From the NCBI RefSeq assembly GCF_019748715.1, contig NZ_JACLBZ010000029.1:1-64000 (forward strand): 64,000 nucleotides of DNA, read 5' to 3'. Source of the DNA: Sporosarcina aquimarina. GTDB taxonomy: Bacteria; Bacillota; Bacilli; Bacillales_A; Planococcaceae. Below are positions 11,806-21,605 of this stretch, in pieces; the stretch's first letter is position 1; every line of letters starts with the position of its first letter. The notes beneath the pieces were generated by a model that was given only the letters and a program-made list of their open reading frames with translations, ran no database searches and was not told where the DNA came from. The translations under genes were made by a program, and so were the position numbers.

Positions 11806-12579
11806 GTGAAGAAGAAATTAATATTCCTTTCGTTGCTCGTCGTGGTCGCTGTCTTCATGGCTGGTTGTACGGAATTCAAAGAGCCGATCACCGCGGAAAG
11901 TACAGGGATTTGGAACGAGTACATAGTTTGGCCGCTCGTTACCTTGATTATGAAATTCAAATCTTGGCTTGGGACGTACGGATTGGCGATCATAGTCGTA
12001 ACTGCTATCATTCGTACTGCTTTGCTACCATTAATTATTCAACAAACGAAGAGCTCGAAACGGATGCAAGAAATTCAACCACGTTTGAAGGCGTTGAAGG
12101 AAAAGTACAAGTCTAAAGATGCTGTGACACAGAAAAAGTATCAAGAAGAAATGCAACAAATTATGATCAATGAAAAGATCAATCCGGTTGCTGGATGTTT
12201 GCCAGTCATCATCCAAATGCCCATATTTATCGGTTTCTACCATGCAATCAACCGGATGAATGCAACACCGACGATTGAATTGGGGAACTTCTTGGGCGTT
12301 GCACTTGGTACACCGAGTATCGTATTCGCCATCATCGCCGGACTGTTCCAGTTGATGGTACTTCGCACGGGACCAGCAATGGATAACCCGCAAATGAAAG
12401 TCATGATGTATATCATGCCATTCATGATCATGGTTTTCGGATCATTCTTACCAGCAGCACTTGCCCTATACTGGGTTGTTGGAAACATCATTTCACTTAT
12501 CCAAAATATTTTTATTTACAAGCCGTTTGACAAACCGAAAGACGGTGAAGTTGTAAAAACAGGAGGGAAAAAGAAATGA
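11806..12579 (+). CDS. spoIIIJ: Membrane protein insertase YidC (SpoIIIJ type)
   Basis: 257 residues from a GTG at 11806 preceded by GGGGG. The N-terminus is a lipoprotein signal peptide with lipobox FMAGC, so the mature protein should be lipidated on Cys. Five membrane segments follow, with the basic cytoplasmic loop between the first and second. The conserved substrate-groove arginine is in VTAIIRTALLP, and QMPIFIGFYHAI is a family hallmark. YidC inserts membrane proteins alone or with SecYEG; in spore formers this copy is also required for forespore SigG activity. Its stop overlaps the jag start by 4 nt, so the two are translationally coupled. Confidence 0.95.
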   Translation: MKKKLIFLSLLVVVAVFMAGCTEFKEPITAESTGIWNEYIVWPLVTLIMKFKSWLGTYGLAIIVVTAIIRTALLPLIIQQTKSSKRMQEIQPRLKALKEKYKSKDAVTQKKYQEEMQQIMINEKINPVAGCLPVIIQMPIFIGFYHAINRMNATPTIELGNFLGVALGTPSIVFAIIAGLFQLMVLRTGPAMDNPQMKVMMYIMPFMIMVFGSFLPAALALYWVVGNIISLIQNIFIYKPFDKPKDGEVVKTGGKKK

Positions 12580-13451
12580 AGCAACTTACACAAAGGGCTG
12601 CAACCGTTGAGCTAGCAATTGCATCAGCTTTACAAGACCTGGGTGTAACGAGAAATGAAGTAGAAATAAAGGTGCTTGAAAACGGCAGAAAAGGATTTTT
12701 AGGTTTTGGGGCTAGGGAAGCAGAAATACTTGTGACAGTCACAAAACAGAAGCCAGCAAAGCAGCGAACACCTCAAGTAACAAATGAATTGACTGAATCT
12801 GATGAATCCAGAACATTAAATGAAGTCAGCGAAGTACCTTCCATTGTTACTGAGCCTGCACCAGAAGTGGTTCAGGAGCCGGCGGCGGAGTTGCAGCCAG
12901 AACCGATAATTGTTTCTGAACTGGAGCAGCAGCCAACTATGCTGGATCCAATTGACGATATGAATGAAGAAACTTCTAATCTCAAGAAGTACAGCGAAGC
13001 AGAAGCAATTGAGGAAACTAAACGTTATATAGAAGATGTAGCGAACAATATGGGGATTACAGACTTAGCTATCACGTACGAAACAAAAGGAAAGTACATC
13101 AATTTTCAATTGGATAGTGAAAAGGCAGCATTCTTAATAGGAAAAAGAGGCCAGACGTTGAATGCTATTCAGCAATTAGCCCAGCTCGTTGCCAATAAAG
13201 TCACCCATCAATTCAAGATTGTACGAGTCGACGTAGCAGATTATCGAGAACGTCGAGAGCAATCACTAGAGCAGCTTGCAGACCGCATGGCGGATCGTGC
13301 TATCCGTACGAAACGTCAAGTAGCACTTGAACCGATGCCTTCATACGAAAGAAAAGTCATCCATAATGCATTATCTCGCAGGCTGGATGTCGAAACTTTC
13401 TCAGAAGGAAAAGATCCATATCGACATATTGTAATTAAAGGAATCGAATAA
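12576..13451 (+). CDS. jag: Jag/KhpB RNA-binding protein
   Basis: 291 residues in three parts: a Jag-N domain (about 1-52, with KVLENGRKGFLGFGAREAEI), a KH domain (about 145-215, LIGKRGQTLNAIQQLA) and a C-terminal R3H domain (about 220-290, RERREQSLEQLADRMADRA). It is an RNA-binding protein linked to cell elongation and division in Firmicutes. The linker at about 57-140 is unusually long and rich in Glu, Pro and Gln, making the protein about 80 residues longer than recalled for B. subtilis Jag. The ATGA overlap with yidC supports co-translation. Confidence 0.95.
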   Translation: MKQLTQRAATVELAIASALQDLGVTRNEVEIKVLENGRKGFLGFGAREAEILVTVTKQKPAKQRTPQVTNELTESDESRTLNEVSEVPSIVTEPAPEVVQEPAAELQPEPIIVSELEQQPTMLDPIDDMNEETSNLKKYSEAEAIEETKRYIEDVANNMGITDLAITYETKGKYINFQLDSEKAAFLIGKRGQTLNAIQQLAQLVANKVTHQFKIVRVDVADYRERREQSLEQLADRMADRAIRTKRQVALEPMPSYERKVIHNALSRRLDVETFSEGKDPYRHIVIKGIE

Positions 13452-13458
13452 ATACTAG

Positions 13459-13504
13459 GCTGTCCGAAAAGTCATATATATGACTTTGGGACAGCTTTTT
13501 TTTA
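13459..13504 (+). terminator. jag operon terminator
   Basis: Stem GCTGTCC (13459-13465)/GGACAGC (489-495 of the same line) with an inner arm AAAGTCATA/TATGACTTT, then eight or more T. It is a long, strong intrinsic terminator closing rnpA-yidC-jag. Confidence 0.92.
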
Positions 13505-13669
13505 CTCAATTTCCTCATACACCGTGCCAAACTGAATTCCTCATGCACTGACCAAAGCCTCCGTGGACTGATCTAAACTCTCTATGTACAGAAACAAACT
13601 ATCCTCAAACAGTTGCAGTCTTGTCAATTTATGACTTGTACACATCTCCTAATTTGTCTATTTGTGAAA

Positions 13670-13774
13670 TTATCCACATTTTTTCATTTCGCACGCTAGG
13701 AGATTTAGATGATTTATGATAATATAGGATGTTAGAAAGTTGTGTCCGCATTAAAGATATTCACATGTGGATAA
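13670..13774. promoter_or_regulatory. DnaA boxes upstream of mnmE
   Basis: Two perfect DnaA boxes flank the probable mnmE promoter region: TTATCCACA at 13670-13678 and TGTGGATAA at 13766-13774, the second only 24 bp before the start codon. A TATGAT -10-like box lies between them at 13715-13720. DnaA binding upstream of this gene (thdF) is recalled for B. subtilis, so this is probably a conserved regulatory or DnaA-titrating site. The rest of the gap, 13505-13669, shows nothing I recognise. Confidence 0.65.
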
Positions 13775-13797
13775 CGAAGCCAGGAAGGTGAAAAAAC

Positions 13798-15183
13798 TTG
13801 CATTTTGATACGATAGCCGCCATATCAACTCCAATGGGAGAGGGAGCGATTGCAATCGTTCGGATTAGCGGTGAGGATGCGTGGACGATAGCGGACCGTA
13901 TATTCCGTTCGCCTGCAGCTTTAGCCTTAAGTGAGCAACCCTCACATACGATTCATTACGGACATTTGCATAATCCTGCTACTGCAGAAATAGTGGAAGA
14001 AGTCATGGTCTCGATTATGAAAGGACCAAAGACGTTTACACGGGAAGATATAGTAGAGATTAATTGTCATGGAGGAATCACTTCGGTCAATCGGGTACTT
14101 GAACTCGTATTGACAGAGGGCGCAAGATTGGCGGAACCCGGCGAGTTTACCAAACGGGCATTTCTAAATGGTCGGATTGACTTATCACAAGCTGAAGCAG
14201 TCATGGATTTGATCAGAGCCAAAACGGATAAAGCGATGAACGTAGCGCTCAATCAAATGGAAGGAAAACTGTCCCATTTGATAGGCGATCTTCGCCAAGC
14301 ACTTCTAGAAACACTTGCACAAGTGGAAGTGAACATTGATTATCCGGAATATGACGATGTAGAAGAAGTGACAATCCCCTTGATGATTGAAAAAGGGGAG
14401 TGGGTACGTGATGAGATTGATCAGCTATTACGTACTTCTTCGCAAGGGAAAATTTTGCGAGAAGGACTATCAACTGTTATTGTCGGGCGTCCGAATGTCG
14501 GGAAGTCTTCATTGCTAAATAGCTTAGTTCAAGAAAATAAAGCGATTGTGACTGACATTGCAGGCACTACCCGTGATATTATAGAGGAGTATGTCAATGT
14601 AAGAGGAGTTCCTTTACGTCTTGTTGACACGGCTGGAATTCGCGAAACGGAAGATATTGTGGAGCGCATCGGGGTGGAGCGTTCAAGACAAGTGCTGAAA
14701 GAAGCCGATTTGATTCTATTGATGGTCAATAGTTCAGAACCATTGACCGATGAAGACGAAAGGTTATTTGAAGCAGTTGCTGGAATGGACGTGCTCGTCA
14801 TCGTCAATAAAACCGATTTGCCAGCGAAGATCGACTTGCAGCGAGTTTATGAAGTGGCGGGAAAAGAACGTGTCATCACAACGTCCATCTTACAGGAGCA
14901 AGGGATCACGGAATTGGAAGAAGCAATTGCCTCATTGTTTTTCGAAGGATCGATTGAGTCAAATGATATGACGTATGTGTCGAACGCTCGTCATATAGCG
15001 TTATTAAAACAAGCACGCAATACGATTGAAGATGCTGTAATGGCTGCTCAAACAGGAGTCCCGATTGACATGATTCAAATAGATGTAACACGTACATGGG
15101 AAATCCTTGGTGAAATTATCGGGGAAACCGTTCAAGATAGTTTAATTACGGAGTTGTTTTCAAAATTCTGCCTCGGAAAATAA
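13798..15183 (+). CDS. mnmE: tRNA uridine-5-carboxymethylaminomethyl modification GTPase MnmE
   Basis: 461 residues. MnmE works with MnmG to install the cmnm5 group on the wobble uridine of certain tRNAs. The N-terminal folate-binding domain begins [20 protein letters not shown]; the G domain (about 220-380) has G1 [10 protein letters not shown]2 GTTRD, G3 DTAG and G4 NKTD; the C-terminus ends in the family motif FCLGK with the conserved Cys. The start is a TTG after GGAAGGTG. MnmG follows 51 bp downstream in the same direction, the usual operon. Confidence 0.97.
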   Translation: MHFDTIAAISTPMGEGAIAIVRISGEDAWTIADRIFRSPAALALSEQPSHTIHYGHLHNPATAEIVEEVMVSIMKGPKTFTREDIVEINCHGGITSVNRVLELVLTEGARLAEPGEFTKRAFLNGRIDLSQAEAVMDLIRAKTDKAMNVALNQMEGKLSHLIGDLRQALLETLAQVEVNIDYPEYDDVEEVTIPLMIEKGEWVRDEIDQLLRTSSQGKILREGLSTVIVGRPNVGKSSLLNSLVQENKAIVTDIAGTTRDIIEEYVNVRGVPLRLVDTAGIRETEDIVERIGVERSRQVLKEADLILLMVNSSEPLTDEDERLFEAVAGMDVLVIVNKTDLPAKIDLQRVYEVAGKERVITTSILQEQGITELEEAIASLFFEGSIESNDMTYVSNARHIALLKQARNTIEDAVMAAQTGVPIDMIQIDVTRTWEILGEIIGETVQDSLITELFSKFCLGK

Positions 15184-15234
15184 TAAGTTCAGCCAACCAG
15201 CTGAACAATTTAATAATAGGAAGGATGAACGAAC

Positions 15235-17124
15235 ATGCCACAATTTGAAGCAGGCACGTTCGATTGTATCGTCATCGGAGCTGGACATGCAGGCGCAGAA
15301 GCGGCTTATGCTGCAGCAAAGATGGGCGCATCGACTTTAGTTTTAACAATGAATTTAGATATGATTGCTTTCATGCCATGTAATCCGTCACTAGGAGGAC
15401 CTGCAAAGGGAATCGTGGTGCGTGAAATTGACGCACTCGGCGGAGTAATGGCAAAAGTTATTGATAAAACGCATATTCAAATGCGTCTTTTAAATACAGG
15501 TAAAGGCCCGGCTGTACGCGCTTTGCGTGCACAAGCCGATAAAGTTTTGTATCAGCAAGAAATGAAACGAATTTTGGAGGAACAGCCAAACCTTACACTT
15601 CGTCAAGCTGTCGTCGAACGATTGATTGTAGAAGACGATGAAGTAAAAGGGGTGGTAACGCAAATCGGCGCCATTTTCCGCGCGAAGACCGTCATTATCA
15701 CGACTGGCACATTTTTGCGCGGGGAAGTTATTATTGGAGACTTGAAGTATTCCAGCGGGCCGAACAACCAAATGCCGTCCATTAAGTTGGCAGATCACTT
15801 GAAAGAGTTGGGCTTGCAAACAGTTCGATTCAAAACAGGTACACCGCCTCGAATTAATAGCAATACGATTGACTATAGCAAGACGGAAATTCAGCCAGGA
15901 GATGACGTGCCGCGTTCATTCAGTTATGAAACGACAGAGTTCATCATGGATCAATTGCCATGCTGGCTTACGTACACGACACCTGAAACGCATGAAATCA
16001 TTAACGAAAACCTTCATTTGTCTCCAATGTATTCGGGGATGATCAAAGGTAAAGGGCCAAGCTATTGCCCATCCATTGAAGATAAAATCGTTCGTTTTGC
16101 AGATAAATCAAGACATCAAATTTTCTTGGAACCTGAAGGCCGCAATACGCGTGAAGTGTATGTCCAAGGATTGTCTACGAGTTTACCTGAACATATACAA
16201 CATCGCTTAATCGCCAGTGTACCTGGTTTAGAAAAAGCGGAGATGATGCGTGCAGGCTATGCGATAGAGTATGATTCCGTTATTGCTACTCAATTATGGC
16301 CAACACTGGAAACGAAGAAAATTAAAAATCTATATACGGCAGGTCAAATAAACGGAACATCCGGTTATGAAGAAGCCGCTGCGCAAGGTCTGATGGCAGG
16401 AATCAACGCAGCACGCAATGTTCTTGGCAAAGATGAGGTCGTACTAGCGCGGAGTGATGCGTATATTGGGGTGTTAGTCGATGACTTGGTCACAAAAGGA
16501 ACGAGCGAACCGTATCGTCTGTTGACGTCTAGAGCTGAATATCGTCTATTGCTTCGCCATGATAATGCAGACATGAGACTGACGGAAATTGGTTATCAAA
16601 TTGGCATGATCAGTGAAGAAAGACACGAAAGATTTATTGCTAAGAAAGCGCAAATTGATGCTGAAATTGATCACTTGCGTAAGACTTCCGTCAAGCCGAC
16701 AGAAGAAGTCCAAGCAATTATCGCTGAAGCAGGGGGCACCGCATTGCGTGAACCGATGAAAGCTGCTGATCTATTGAAACGTCCGGAAATGAAATACAGC
16801 GAATTACGCAAAGTAGTTCCTCCTCTTGAAGAGATAAATGAGGAAGTGGCGGAGCAAGTAGAGATTTTCATTAAGTACGAAGGATATATCGAAAAGTCTA
16901 TGCAACAAGTAGAGCGAATGAAGAAGATGGAGAACAAGCGGATTCCTGAACATATCGATTACGATGCGATTTCAGGAATTGCAAAGGAAGCAAAAGCAAA
17001 TTTAAAGGCTGTACAGCCTTTATCGATTGCACAAGCTTCTCGTATTTCAGGGGTTAATCCCGCAGACATATCCATCTTATTGGTCTATATTGAGCAAGGG
17101 AAAATTGCGAAAGTATCCGGTTGA
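15235..17124 (+). CDS. mnmG: tRNA uridine-5-carboxymethylaminomethyl modification enzyme MnmG
   Basis: 629 residues, standard length. The FAD-binding Rossmann motif is [12 protein letters not shown] near the N-terminus, followed by the GidA signatures [10 protein letters not shown] and TGTFLRG. The enzyme supplies FAD/NADH-dependent chemistry to the MnmE-MnmG complex. The C-terminal helical domain mediates MnmE contact. The start ATG has AGGAAGGATG upstream. The gene is followed after 51 bp by rsmG, so mnmE-mnmG-rsmG probably form one transcript. Confidence 0.97.
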   Translation: MPQFEAGTFDCIVIGAGHAGAEAAYAAAKMGASTLVLTMNLDMIAFMPCNPSLGGPAKGIVVREIDALGGVMAKVIDKTHIQMRLLNTGKGPAVRALRAQADKVLYQQEMKRILEEQPNLTLRQAVVERLIVEDDEVKGVVTQIGAIFRAKTVIITTGTFLRGEVIIGDLKYSSGPNNQMPSIKLADHLKELGLQTVRFKTGTPPRINSNTIDYSKTEIQPGDDVPRSFSYETTEFIMDQLPCWLTYTTPETHEIINENLHLSPMYSGMIKGKGPSYCPSIEDKIVRFADKSRHQIFLEPEGRNTREVYVQGLSTSLPEHIQHRLIASVPGLEKAEMMRAGYAIEYDSVIATQLWPTLETKKIKNLYTAGQINGTSGYEEAAAQGLMAGINAARNVLGKDEVVLARSDAYIGVLVDDLVTKGTSEPYRLLTSRAEYRLLLRHDNADMRLTEIGYQIGMISEERHERFIAKKAQIDAEIDHLRKTSVKPTEEVQAIIAEAGGTALREPMKAADLLKRPEMKYSELRKVVPPLEEINEEVAEQVEIFIKYEGYIEKSMQQVERMKKMENKRIPEHIDYDAISGIAKEAKANLKAVQPLSIAQASRISGVNPADISILLVYIEQGKIAKVSG

Positions 17125-17175
17125 GTATATGGCTGGCGCAAAGATGCGTCAGTCTTTTTGAAAAGGAATGAGAAC

Positions 17176-17895
17176 ATGACGGAAGAACAGTTTTACGAAG
17201 CATTACGACAGGAAGGCATTGAATTGTCCGATGTGCAAAAACAGCAATTCAAGCGCTATTTTGAAGTGCTTGTAGAGTGGAATGAAAAAATGAATTTGAC
17301 GGCGATTACGGATGCGCCGTCTGTGTATTTGAAGCATTTCTATGATTCAATCACTAGTTCATTTTACGTGGACTTGTCTTCTGTTGAATCGATTTGTGAT
17401 GTAGGCGCTGGTGCTGGCTTTCCGAGTATTCCATTAAAGATTTGCTTTCCGCATCTTCAAGTGACAATTGTAGATTCTTTGAACAAGCGAATAACTTTTT
17501 TAAATCATTTGGCGAATGAATTGAAGCTGGAAAAGGTGGCGTTCGTCCATGCGAGAGCAGAGGAATTCGGACGCGATCCAAAGTATAGAGAACAATTCGA
17601 TTTAGTTACCGCCCGTGCGGTAGCGCGTTTGTCTGTACTATCCGAGCTATGTATCCCGCTTGCTAAACAAGGAGGACTTTTTGTCTCCATGAAAGGCGCT
17701 GCGGCTTCAGAAGAACTGCAAGACGCAACGAAAGCTGTTAAATTACTCGGAGCAGTGTTGCAGGAAGAACATGAATTTTTATTGCCAGTAGAAAACAGTG
17801 AACGACATATCTTTATATTTAAAAAAGAGAAACAAACGCCAAAGAAATATCCACGAAAAGCAGGGGTACCAAACAAAACGCCAATTACAGGCTGA
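17176..17895 (+). CDS. rsmG: 16S rRNA (guanine527-N7)-methyltransferase RsmG
   Basis: 239 residues. The SAM-binding motif [16 protein letters not shown] and the acidic [10 protein letters not shown] strand are visible in the middle, and [10 protein letters not shown] is typical of the family. It makes the m7G527 modification in 16S rRNA; loss gives low-level streptomycin resistance in other species. I chose the ATG at 17176, which follows AAAGGAATGAG, over a TTG at 17158 that would add six residues. A basic tail ([12 protein letters not shown]) is typical of Bacillus members. Confidence 0.95.
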   Translation: MTEEQFYEALRQEGIELSDVQKQQFKRYFEVLVEWNEKMNLTAITDAPSVYLKHFYDSITSSFYVDLSSVESICDVGAGAGFPSIPLKICFPHLQVTIVDSLNKRITFLNHLANELKLEKVAFVHARAEEFGRDPKYREQFDLVTARAVARLSVLSELCIPLAKQGGLFVSMKGAAASEELQDATKAVKLLGAVLQEEHEFLLPVENSERHIFIFKKEKQTPKKYPRKAGVPNKTPITG

Positions 17896-17906
17896 ACCTA
17901 TAAAAA

Positions 17907-17922
17907 TGTTTCACGTGGAACG
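17907..17922. promoter_or_regulatory. parS-like site upstream of noc
   Basis: TGTTTCACGTGGAACG matches the reverse complement of the parS consensus TGTTCCACGTGAAACA at 15 of 16 positions (only the last base differs). It lies between rsmG and noc. ParB (Spo0J) loads at such sites and spreads as a CTP-dependent clamp. Confidence 0.8.
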
Positions 17923-17975
17923 GAAAAAGAGATAGAATTGTAAAAGGGACTAGTTTCGAAAAGGTGGTGCAGGGG

Positions 17976-18836
17976 TTGAAAAATACTTTTTCGCGCTTTT
18001 TTGGTGGGGGAGAGAAGATAGGATCGATAGAAGAGGACGTTCAGAATCTTGAAAAGGTAGAACAAATTGCAATTGATTTAATCAAACCAAATCAATTTCA
18101 GCCGCGAACAATTTTTAATGACGAAAAAATTGAAGAACTCGCTAGAACGATCCATACGCATGGTGTCATCCAACCGATTGTAATTCGGAAAATGGATGAA
18201 GAACAGTATGAAATCATTGCAGGGGAAAGAAGATACCGTGCGATGCGCAAGCTCGGCTGGTCTGAAGTCCCGGCTATTGTTCGTAACCTGAATGATAAAG
18301 AAACAGCTTCGATAGCATTGATTGAGAACTTGCAACGTGAAGAGTTGACGGCCATTGAAGAAGCATACGCCTATGAAAATCTGTTAAAGCTCCATGAACT
18401 GACACAGGAGGCGCTAGCTCAACGATTGGGAAAAGGTCAGTCGACAATTGCTAACAAGATGCGTTTATTAAAGCTGCCTGAAGAAATACAAGATGCAATT
18501 TTGAAACAAGAAATTTCTGAAAGGCATGCACGTGCTTTATTACCATTAAAAGAAGCAGCTCTTCAATTAGAAGTAATGGAAGAAGTGAAAATCAATCACT
18601 ATAATGTGAAGCAACTCGAAAAACGAATCCAAGAAATTCTACATCCTAGTGAAGAAGCGCAGCCTGCCAAAAAACGAGCACCCCGTCGAAAAGCAGTCAG
18701 CAAAGATGTAAGAATTGCAGTGAACACACTGAGACAATCTCTGTCTTTGATGACGAAGAGTGGAATCGAAGTGGAATCAGAAGAAGAAGACTCAGAAGAA
18801 TTCTATACTATCACGGTCAAAATACCTAAAAAGTGA
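17976..18836 (+). CDS. noc: Nucleoid occlusion protein Noc
   Basis: 286 residues from a TTG at 17976, 8 nt after AAGGTGG, starting [14 protein letters not shown], which matches the amphipathic membrane-binding N-terminus of Noc; a GTG at 17964 would add four residues. The ParB-like CTPase domain has GERRYRAMR, the HTH region has [20 protein letters not shown], and a C-terminal dimerisation domain follows. Noc binds its own site ATTTCCCGGGAAAT and blocks division over the nucleoid. It differs from the Spo0J paralogue downstream in its HTH and N-terminus. A perfect Noc site lies at 31614. Confidence 0.95.
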   Translation: MKNTFSRFFGGGEKIGSIEEDVQNLEKVEQIAIDLIKPNQFQPRTIFNDEKIEELARTIHTHGVIQPIVIRKMDEEQYEIIAGERRYRAMRKLGWSEVPAIVRNLNDKETASIALIENLQREELTAIEEAYAYENLLKLHELTQEALAQRLGKGQSTIANKMRLLKLPEEIQDAILKQEISERHARALLPLKEAALQLEVMEEVKINHYNVKQLEKRIQEILHPSEEAQPAKKRAPRRKAVSKDVRIAVNTLRQSLSLMTKSGIEVESEEEDSEEFYTITVKIPKK

Positions 18837-18842
18837 CGAACC

Positions 18843-18878
18843 AAAACTCTTGCTACTCGACTAGCAAGAGTTTTCTTA
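18843..18878 (+). terminator. noc terminator
   Basis: A 13-bp perfect stem AAAACTCTTGCTA (18843-18855) and TAGCAAGAGTTTT (18862-18874), loop of six, then TTTTCTTAT, just after the noc stop. Confidence 0.9.
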
Positions 18879-18959
18879 TATATCAATAGAGTTCATCTAA
18901 TGAAGATGATAAAATGATAGAGACAGTATAATAAGGTATTTCATAAATACAGTAAGCAA

Positions 18960-19190
18960 GTTAGGGTAGCCTGAACAATCAACAAGTCAGCTTCCCAATC
19001 CACTTCAACGCTTGCGGATGGCTCTCGCGATAAGCCTACCGCTTGTGAGGCGCTTACGTTGGTATTATGTTGAATAAATAGTCTTTGCTTAATAATAAGA
19101 TGAGAATAAAAGGTTAGTTCATTTAAAAACTTTACCAGTTGATTGAAGTGGAAGATGGGAGACTCCATCTGGAGCGGAAATCAACGATGC
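18960..19190. repeat. Possible intergenic repeat element between noc and soj
   Basis: The 402-bp noc-soj gap has no credible gene. Its middle contains G/C-rich blocks unlike the surrounding A/T-rich spacer: ACGCTTGCGGATGGCTCTCGCG with GCTTGTGAGGCGC (about 19007-19050) and GAAGTGGAAGATGGGAGACTCC (about 19145-19166). CCACTTCAA (about 19000) is repeated inverted as TTGAAGTGG (about 19143-19151), giving a terminal-inverted-repeat-like frame. Similar strings are recalled from dispersed intergenic repeats of Bacillaceae. Copy number cannot be judged from one window. Confidence 0.4.
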
Positions 19191-19238
19191 ACAATGACTA
19201 CCAAAATAATTGAACTATGAAAGAAAGCAGGTGCGAGA

Positions 19239-20000
19239 GTGGGTAAGATTATCGCCATAGCAAATCAAAAAGGAGGAGTCGGCAAAACGACGACTTCTGT
19301 AAACTTAAGCGCATGCCTTGCCCATATCGGCAAAAAAGTGCTTTTAATCGACTCCGATCCTCAGGGCAACGCAACGAGTGGAGTCGGCATCAATAAGGGA
19401 GACGTGCAAGACTGCATCTACAGTATATTGATTGATGACGTACCTGTAAAAGACGTCATCCTTCAGACGGAAATTGAAAATCTTGAGATTATCCCTGCGA
19501 CCATCTCCCTAGCAGGGGCAGAAATTGAATTAGTCTCTACAATTTCTCGTGAGGTACGGATGAAACACGCCATACAGGATATTAAAGATCAATATGACTA
19601 CATCATCATCGATTGTCCTCCGTCGCTTGGTCTGTTGACGTTAAATGCACTGACAGCTTCTGACTCGATCATCATTCCAGTACAATGTGAATACTACGCA
19701 CTGGAAGGGCTCAGTCAGCTGCTCAGCACCGTCCGGCTCGTGCAAAAACATTTGAATGACTCGCTTTATATTGACGGTGTATTACTGACAATGTTCGATG
19801 CACGAACGAATTTGGGAATTCAAGTCATTGAAGAAGTGAAAAAGTATTTTCAAGACAAGGTGTACCGTACGATCATTCCGCGAAATGTTAGATTAAGTGA
19901 GGCACCGAGTCACGGTAAGCCGATTATTATGTACGATTCAAGATCAAAAGGTGCAGAAGTCTATTTAGAGCTGGCAAAGGAAGTGGTGGAGAATGAGTAA
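19239..20000 (+). CDS. soj: Chromosome partitioning ATPase Soj (ParA)
   Basis: 253 residues, standard length. The deviant Walker A motif KGGVGKTT is at the N-terminus, followed by LLIDSDPQGNATSG and Walker B-like YIIIDCPPSLG. ParA dimers bind DNA with ATP and, with ParB-parS, drive origin segregation; in Bacillus the protein also controls DnaA activity. The start is GTG after a weak GCAGGTG. The 3' end overlaps spo0J by 8 nt, so the two are translationally coupled. Confidence 0.97.
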   Translation: MGKIIAIANQKGGVGKTTTSVNLSACLAHIGKKVLLIDSDPQGNATSGVGINKGDVQDCIYSILIDDVPVKDVILQTEIENLEIIPATISLAGAEIELVSTISREVRMKHAIQDIKDQYDYIIIDCPPSLGLLTLNALTASDSIIIPVQCEYYALEGLSQLLSTVRLVQKHLNDSLYIDGVLLTMFDARTNLGIQVIEEVKKYFQDKVYRTIIPRNVRLSEAPSHGKPIIMYDSRSKGAEVYLELAKEVVENE

Positions 20001-20823
20001 GGGTCTAGGTAAAGGGCTTAACGCATTGTTTCCTGGTGAGTCACTGGAAAAAGTGGAACTTCTGCGTTTGAACAGCATCATAGAAAATCCATACCAGCCA
20101 CGGAAAGAGTTTGATGATACATCGCTTTCGGAGTTAAGTGAATCCATTAAAGAACACGGTGTGCTACAACCGATTATCGTACGAAAAACAGGGACGCAAT
20201 ACGAAATTGTTGTAGGGGAAAGAAGATATCGTGCATCGAAGTTAGCGGGGAAAAAAGAAATTCCAGCGGTCGTCCGCGAATTAACAGATGAACAATCGAT
20301 GGAAATGGCTATCTTAGAAAACTTGCAAAGAGAAGACTTGACTCCGATTGAAGTTTCAGAAGCCTACCAAAAGCTTATGGAAAGTCTGCAACTCACACAA
20401 GAACAACTAGCTTTTCGCCTTGGAAAGAGCAGACCGCATATTGCGAACCACGTCCGATTGCTCGCATTACCGGAGAAGGTACGAAAAGATATATCACAAG
20501 GAAATCTGACGATGGCGCATGGGCGGACTTTATTAGGTCTTCGAAAAAAGGAACAAATCCTATTAATTGCAGAAAAGACAAAGAAAGAGCACTTAAATGT
20601 TCGCCAATTAGAGAAGCTTGTACAACAATTAAATGAAGATGTTCCACGTGAAACAAAAAAAGAAAAGAAGAAAGATTTGTTCATTGCAGCTCAAGAAACT
20701 ACACTAAGAGAACAATTTGGGACGAATGTAACGATTAAAAAGACAAAGAATAAAGGAAAAATTGAAATCGAATTTTTCTCAGACGAGGATTTTGAACGAA
20801 TCCTTGAACTCTTGAATGATTAA
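19993..20823 (+). CDS. spo0J: Chromosome partitioning protein Spo0J (ParB)
   Basis: 276 residues. The N-terminal CTPase domain has GERRYRASKLAGKKEIPA and NLQREDLTPIE; the HTH (about 125-170) has QEQLAFRLGKSRPHIANHVR; a C-terminal dimerisation domain follows. It binds parS, spreads laterally and recruits condensin. A perfect parS lies inside the coding sequence at 20640-20655, as in B. subtilis. The start lies within the soj 3' end. The 14-bp hairpin at 20834 follows the stop. Confidence 0.97.
   Translation: MSKGLGKGLNALFPGESLEKVELLRLNSIIENPYQPRKEFDDTSLSELSESIKEHGVLQPIIVRKTGTQYEIVVGERRYRASKLAGKKEIPAVVRELTDEQSMEMAILENLQREDLTPIEVSEAYQKLMESLQLTQEQLAFRLGKSRPHIANHVRLLALPEKVRKDISQGNLTMAHGRTLLGLRKKEQILLIAEKTKKEHLNVRQLEKLVQQLNEDVPRETKKEKKKDLFIAAQETTLREQFGTNVTIKKTKNKGKIEIEFFSDEDFERILELLND
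20640..20655. promoter_or_regulatory. parS site inside spo0J
   Basis: TGTTCCACGTGAAACA, an exact 16-of-16 match to the parS consensus, embedded in the spo0J reading frame at residues encoding DVPRET. The B. subtilis origin-proximal parS sits at the same place. Confidence 0.95.
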
Positions 20824-20833
20824 TAATTCGTCA

Positions 20834-20868
20834 AATACCTATTTTGCGAATAAAGCAAAATAGGTATT
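20834..20868 (+). terminator. Hairpin after spo0J
   Basis: Perfect 14-bp stem AATACCTATTTTGC (20834-20847) and GCAAAATAGGTATT (20855-20868) with a 7-nt loop. The following ATTCTGAC is a poor U-tract, so it may act as a weak terminator or mRNA-stabilising hairpin. Confidence 0.65.
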
Positions 20869-20900
20869 ATTCTGACTGAAGAGGACACGGATGTGACTGC

Positions 20901-21605
20901 ATGATATTATTTGGATCGGTGTTTAATGTGCTGACTATTGTGGTAGGTACATTGATTGGGCGTTTTTTACATGGTATACCTGAGCGAATGAAACAAACGA
21001 TCATGTATGGGATCGGACTAGCAGTAGTAGCAATTGGTTTGCAAATGACGTTCGAGTCCACACAAATCGTCATCGTAATTATCAGCATCGTGATAGGAGC
21101 AATCATTGGTGAGTGGGTAGATTTGGATCAAAAGATCAAACGACTCGGCCAATGGATTGAAGGAAAGCTGCCGGCAAGAAAAGAAGGCCCAGGTATAGCC
21201 CAAGGTTTTGTGACCGGCACACTTATATTCTGTGTAGGTTCTATGGCAATTATCGGTGCCATAGACAGTGGGCTTCGAAACGATCACAATGTACTCGTGA
21301 TGAAAGGGATTTTGGATGGTTTTACTTCTATTATTTTAAGTTCTACATTAGGGATTAGCGTGGCTTTTTCAGCTGTTCCAGTTCTTCTGTATCAAGGTAG
21401 TATTACGTTTCTTTCAACGTTCATTAGCCGTTTCGTTCCAGATGATTTGTTACAGTTCTTTATATCTGAAATGACTGCGACAGGTGGGCTAATGATTGCG
21501 GCAATTGGCCTGAACTTAATCGGCCTGACGAAGATGCGTGTGGCGAATTTTATCCCTGGTATTGGTGTAGTTGCCATCCTGGTGACGATTGTTTATGCTT
21601 TTTGA
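20901..21605 (+). CDS. DUF554 family membrane protein
   Basis: 234 residues with about six or seven hydrophobic segments, starting MILFGSVFNVLTIVVGTLIG. The Gly-rich pattern ATGGLMIAAIGLNLIG near the C-terminus and GSMAIIGAIDSGL are typical of the DUF554 (YqgA/YdfK) family of inner-membrane proteins of unknown function, possibly transporters. It is 77 bp downstream of spo0J, on the same strand. Its last 90 nt overlap the convergent yyaC gene. The family is clear; the substrate is unknown. Confidence 0.85.
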   Translation: MILFGSVFNVLTIVVGTLIGRFLHGIPERMKQTIMYGIGLAVVAIGLQMTFESTQIVIVIISIVIGAIIGEWVDLDQKIKRLGQWIEGKLPARKEGPGIAQGFVTGTLIFCVGSMAIIGAIDSGLRNDHNVLVMKGILDGFTSIILSSTLGISVAFSAVPVLLYQGSITFLSTFISRFVPDDLLQFFISEMTATGGLMIAAIGLNLIGLTKMRVANFIPGIGVVAILVTIVYAF

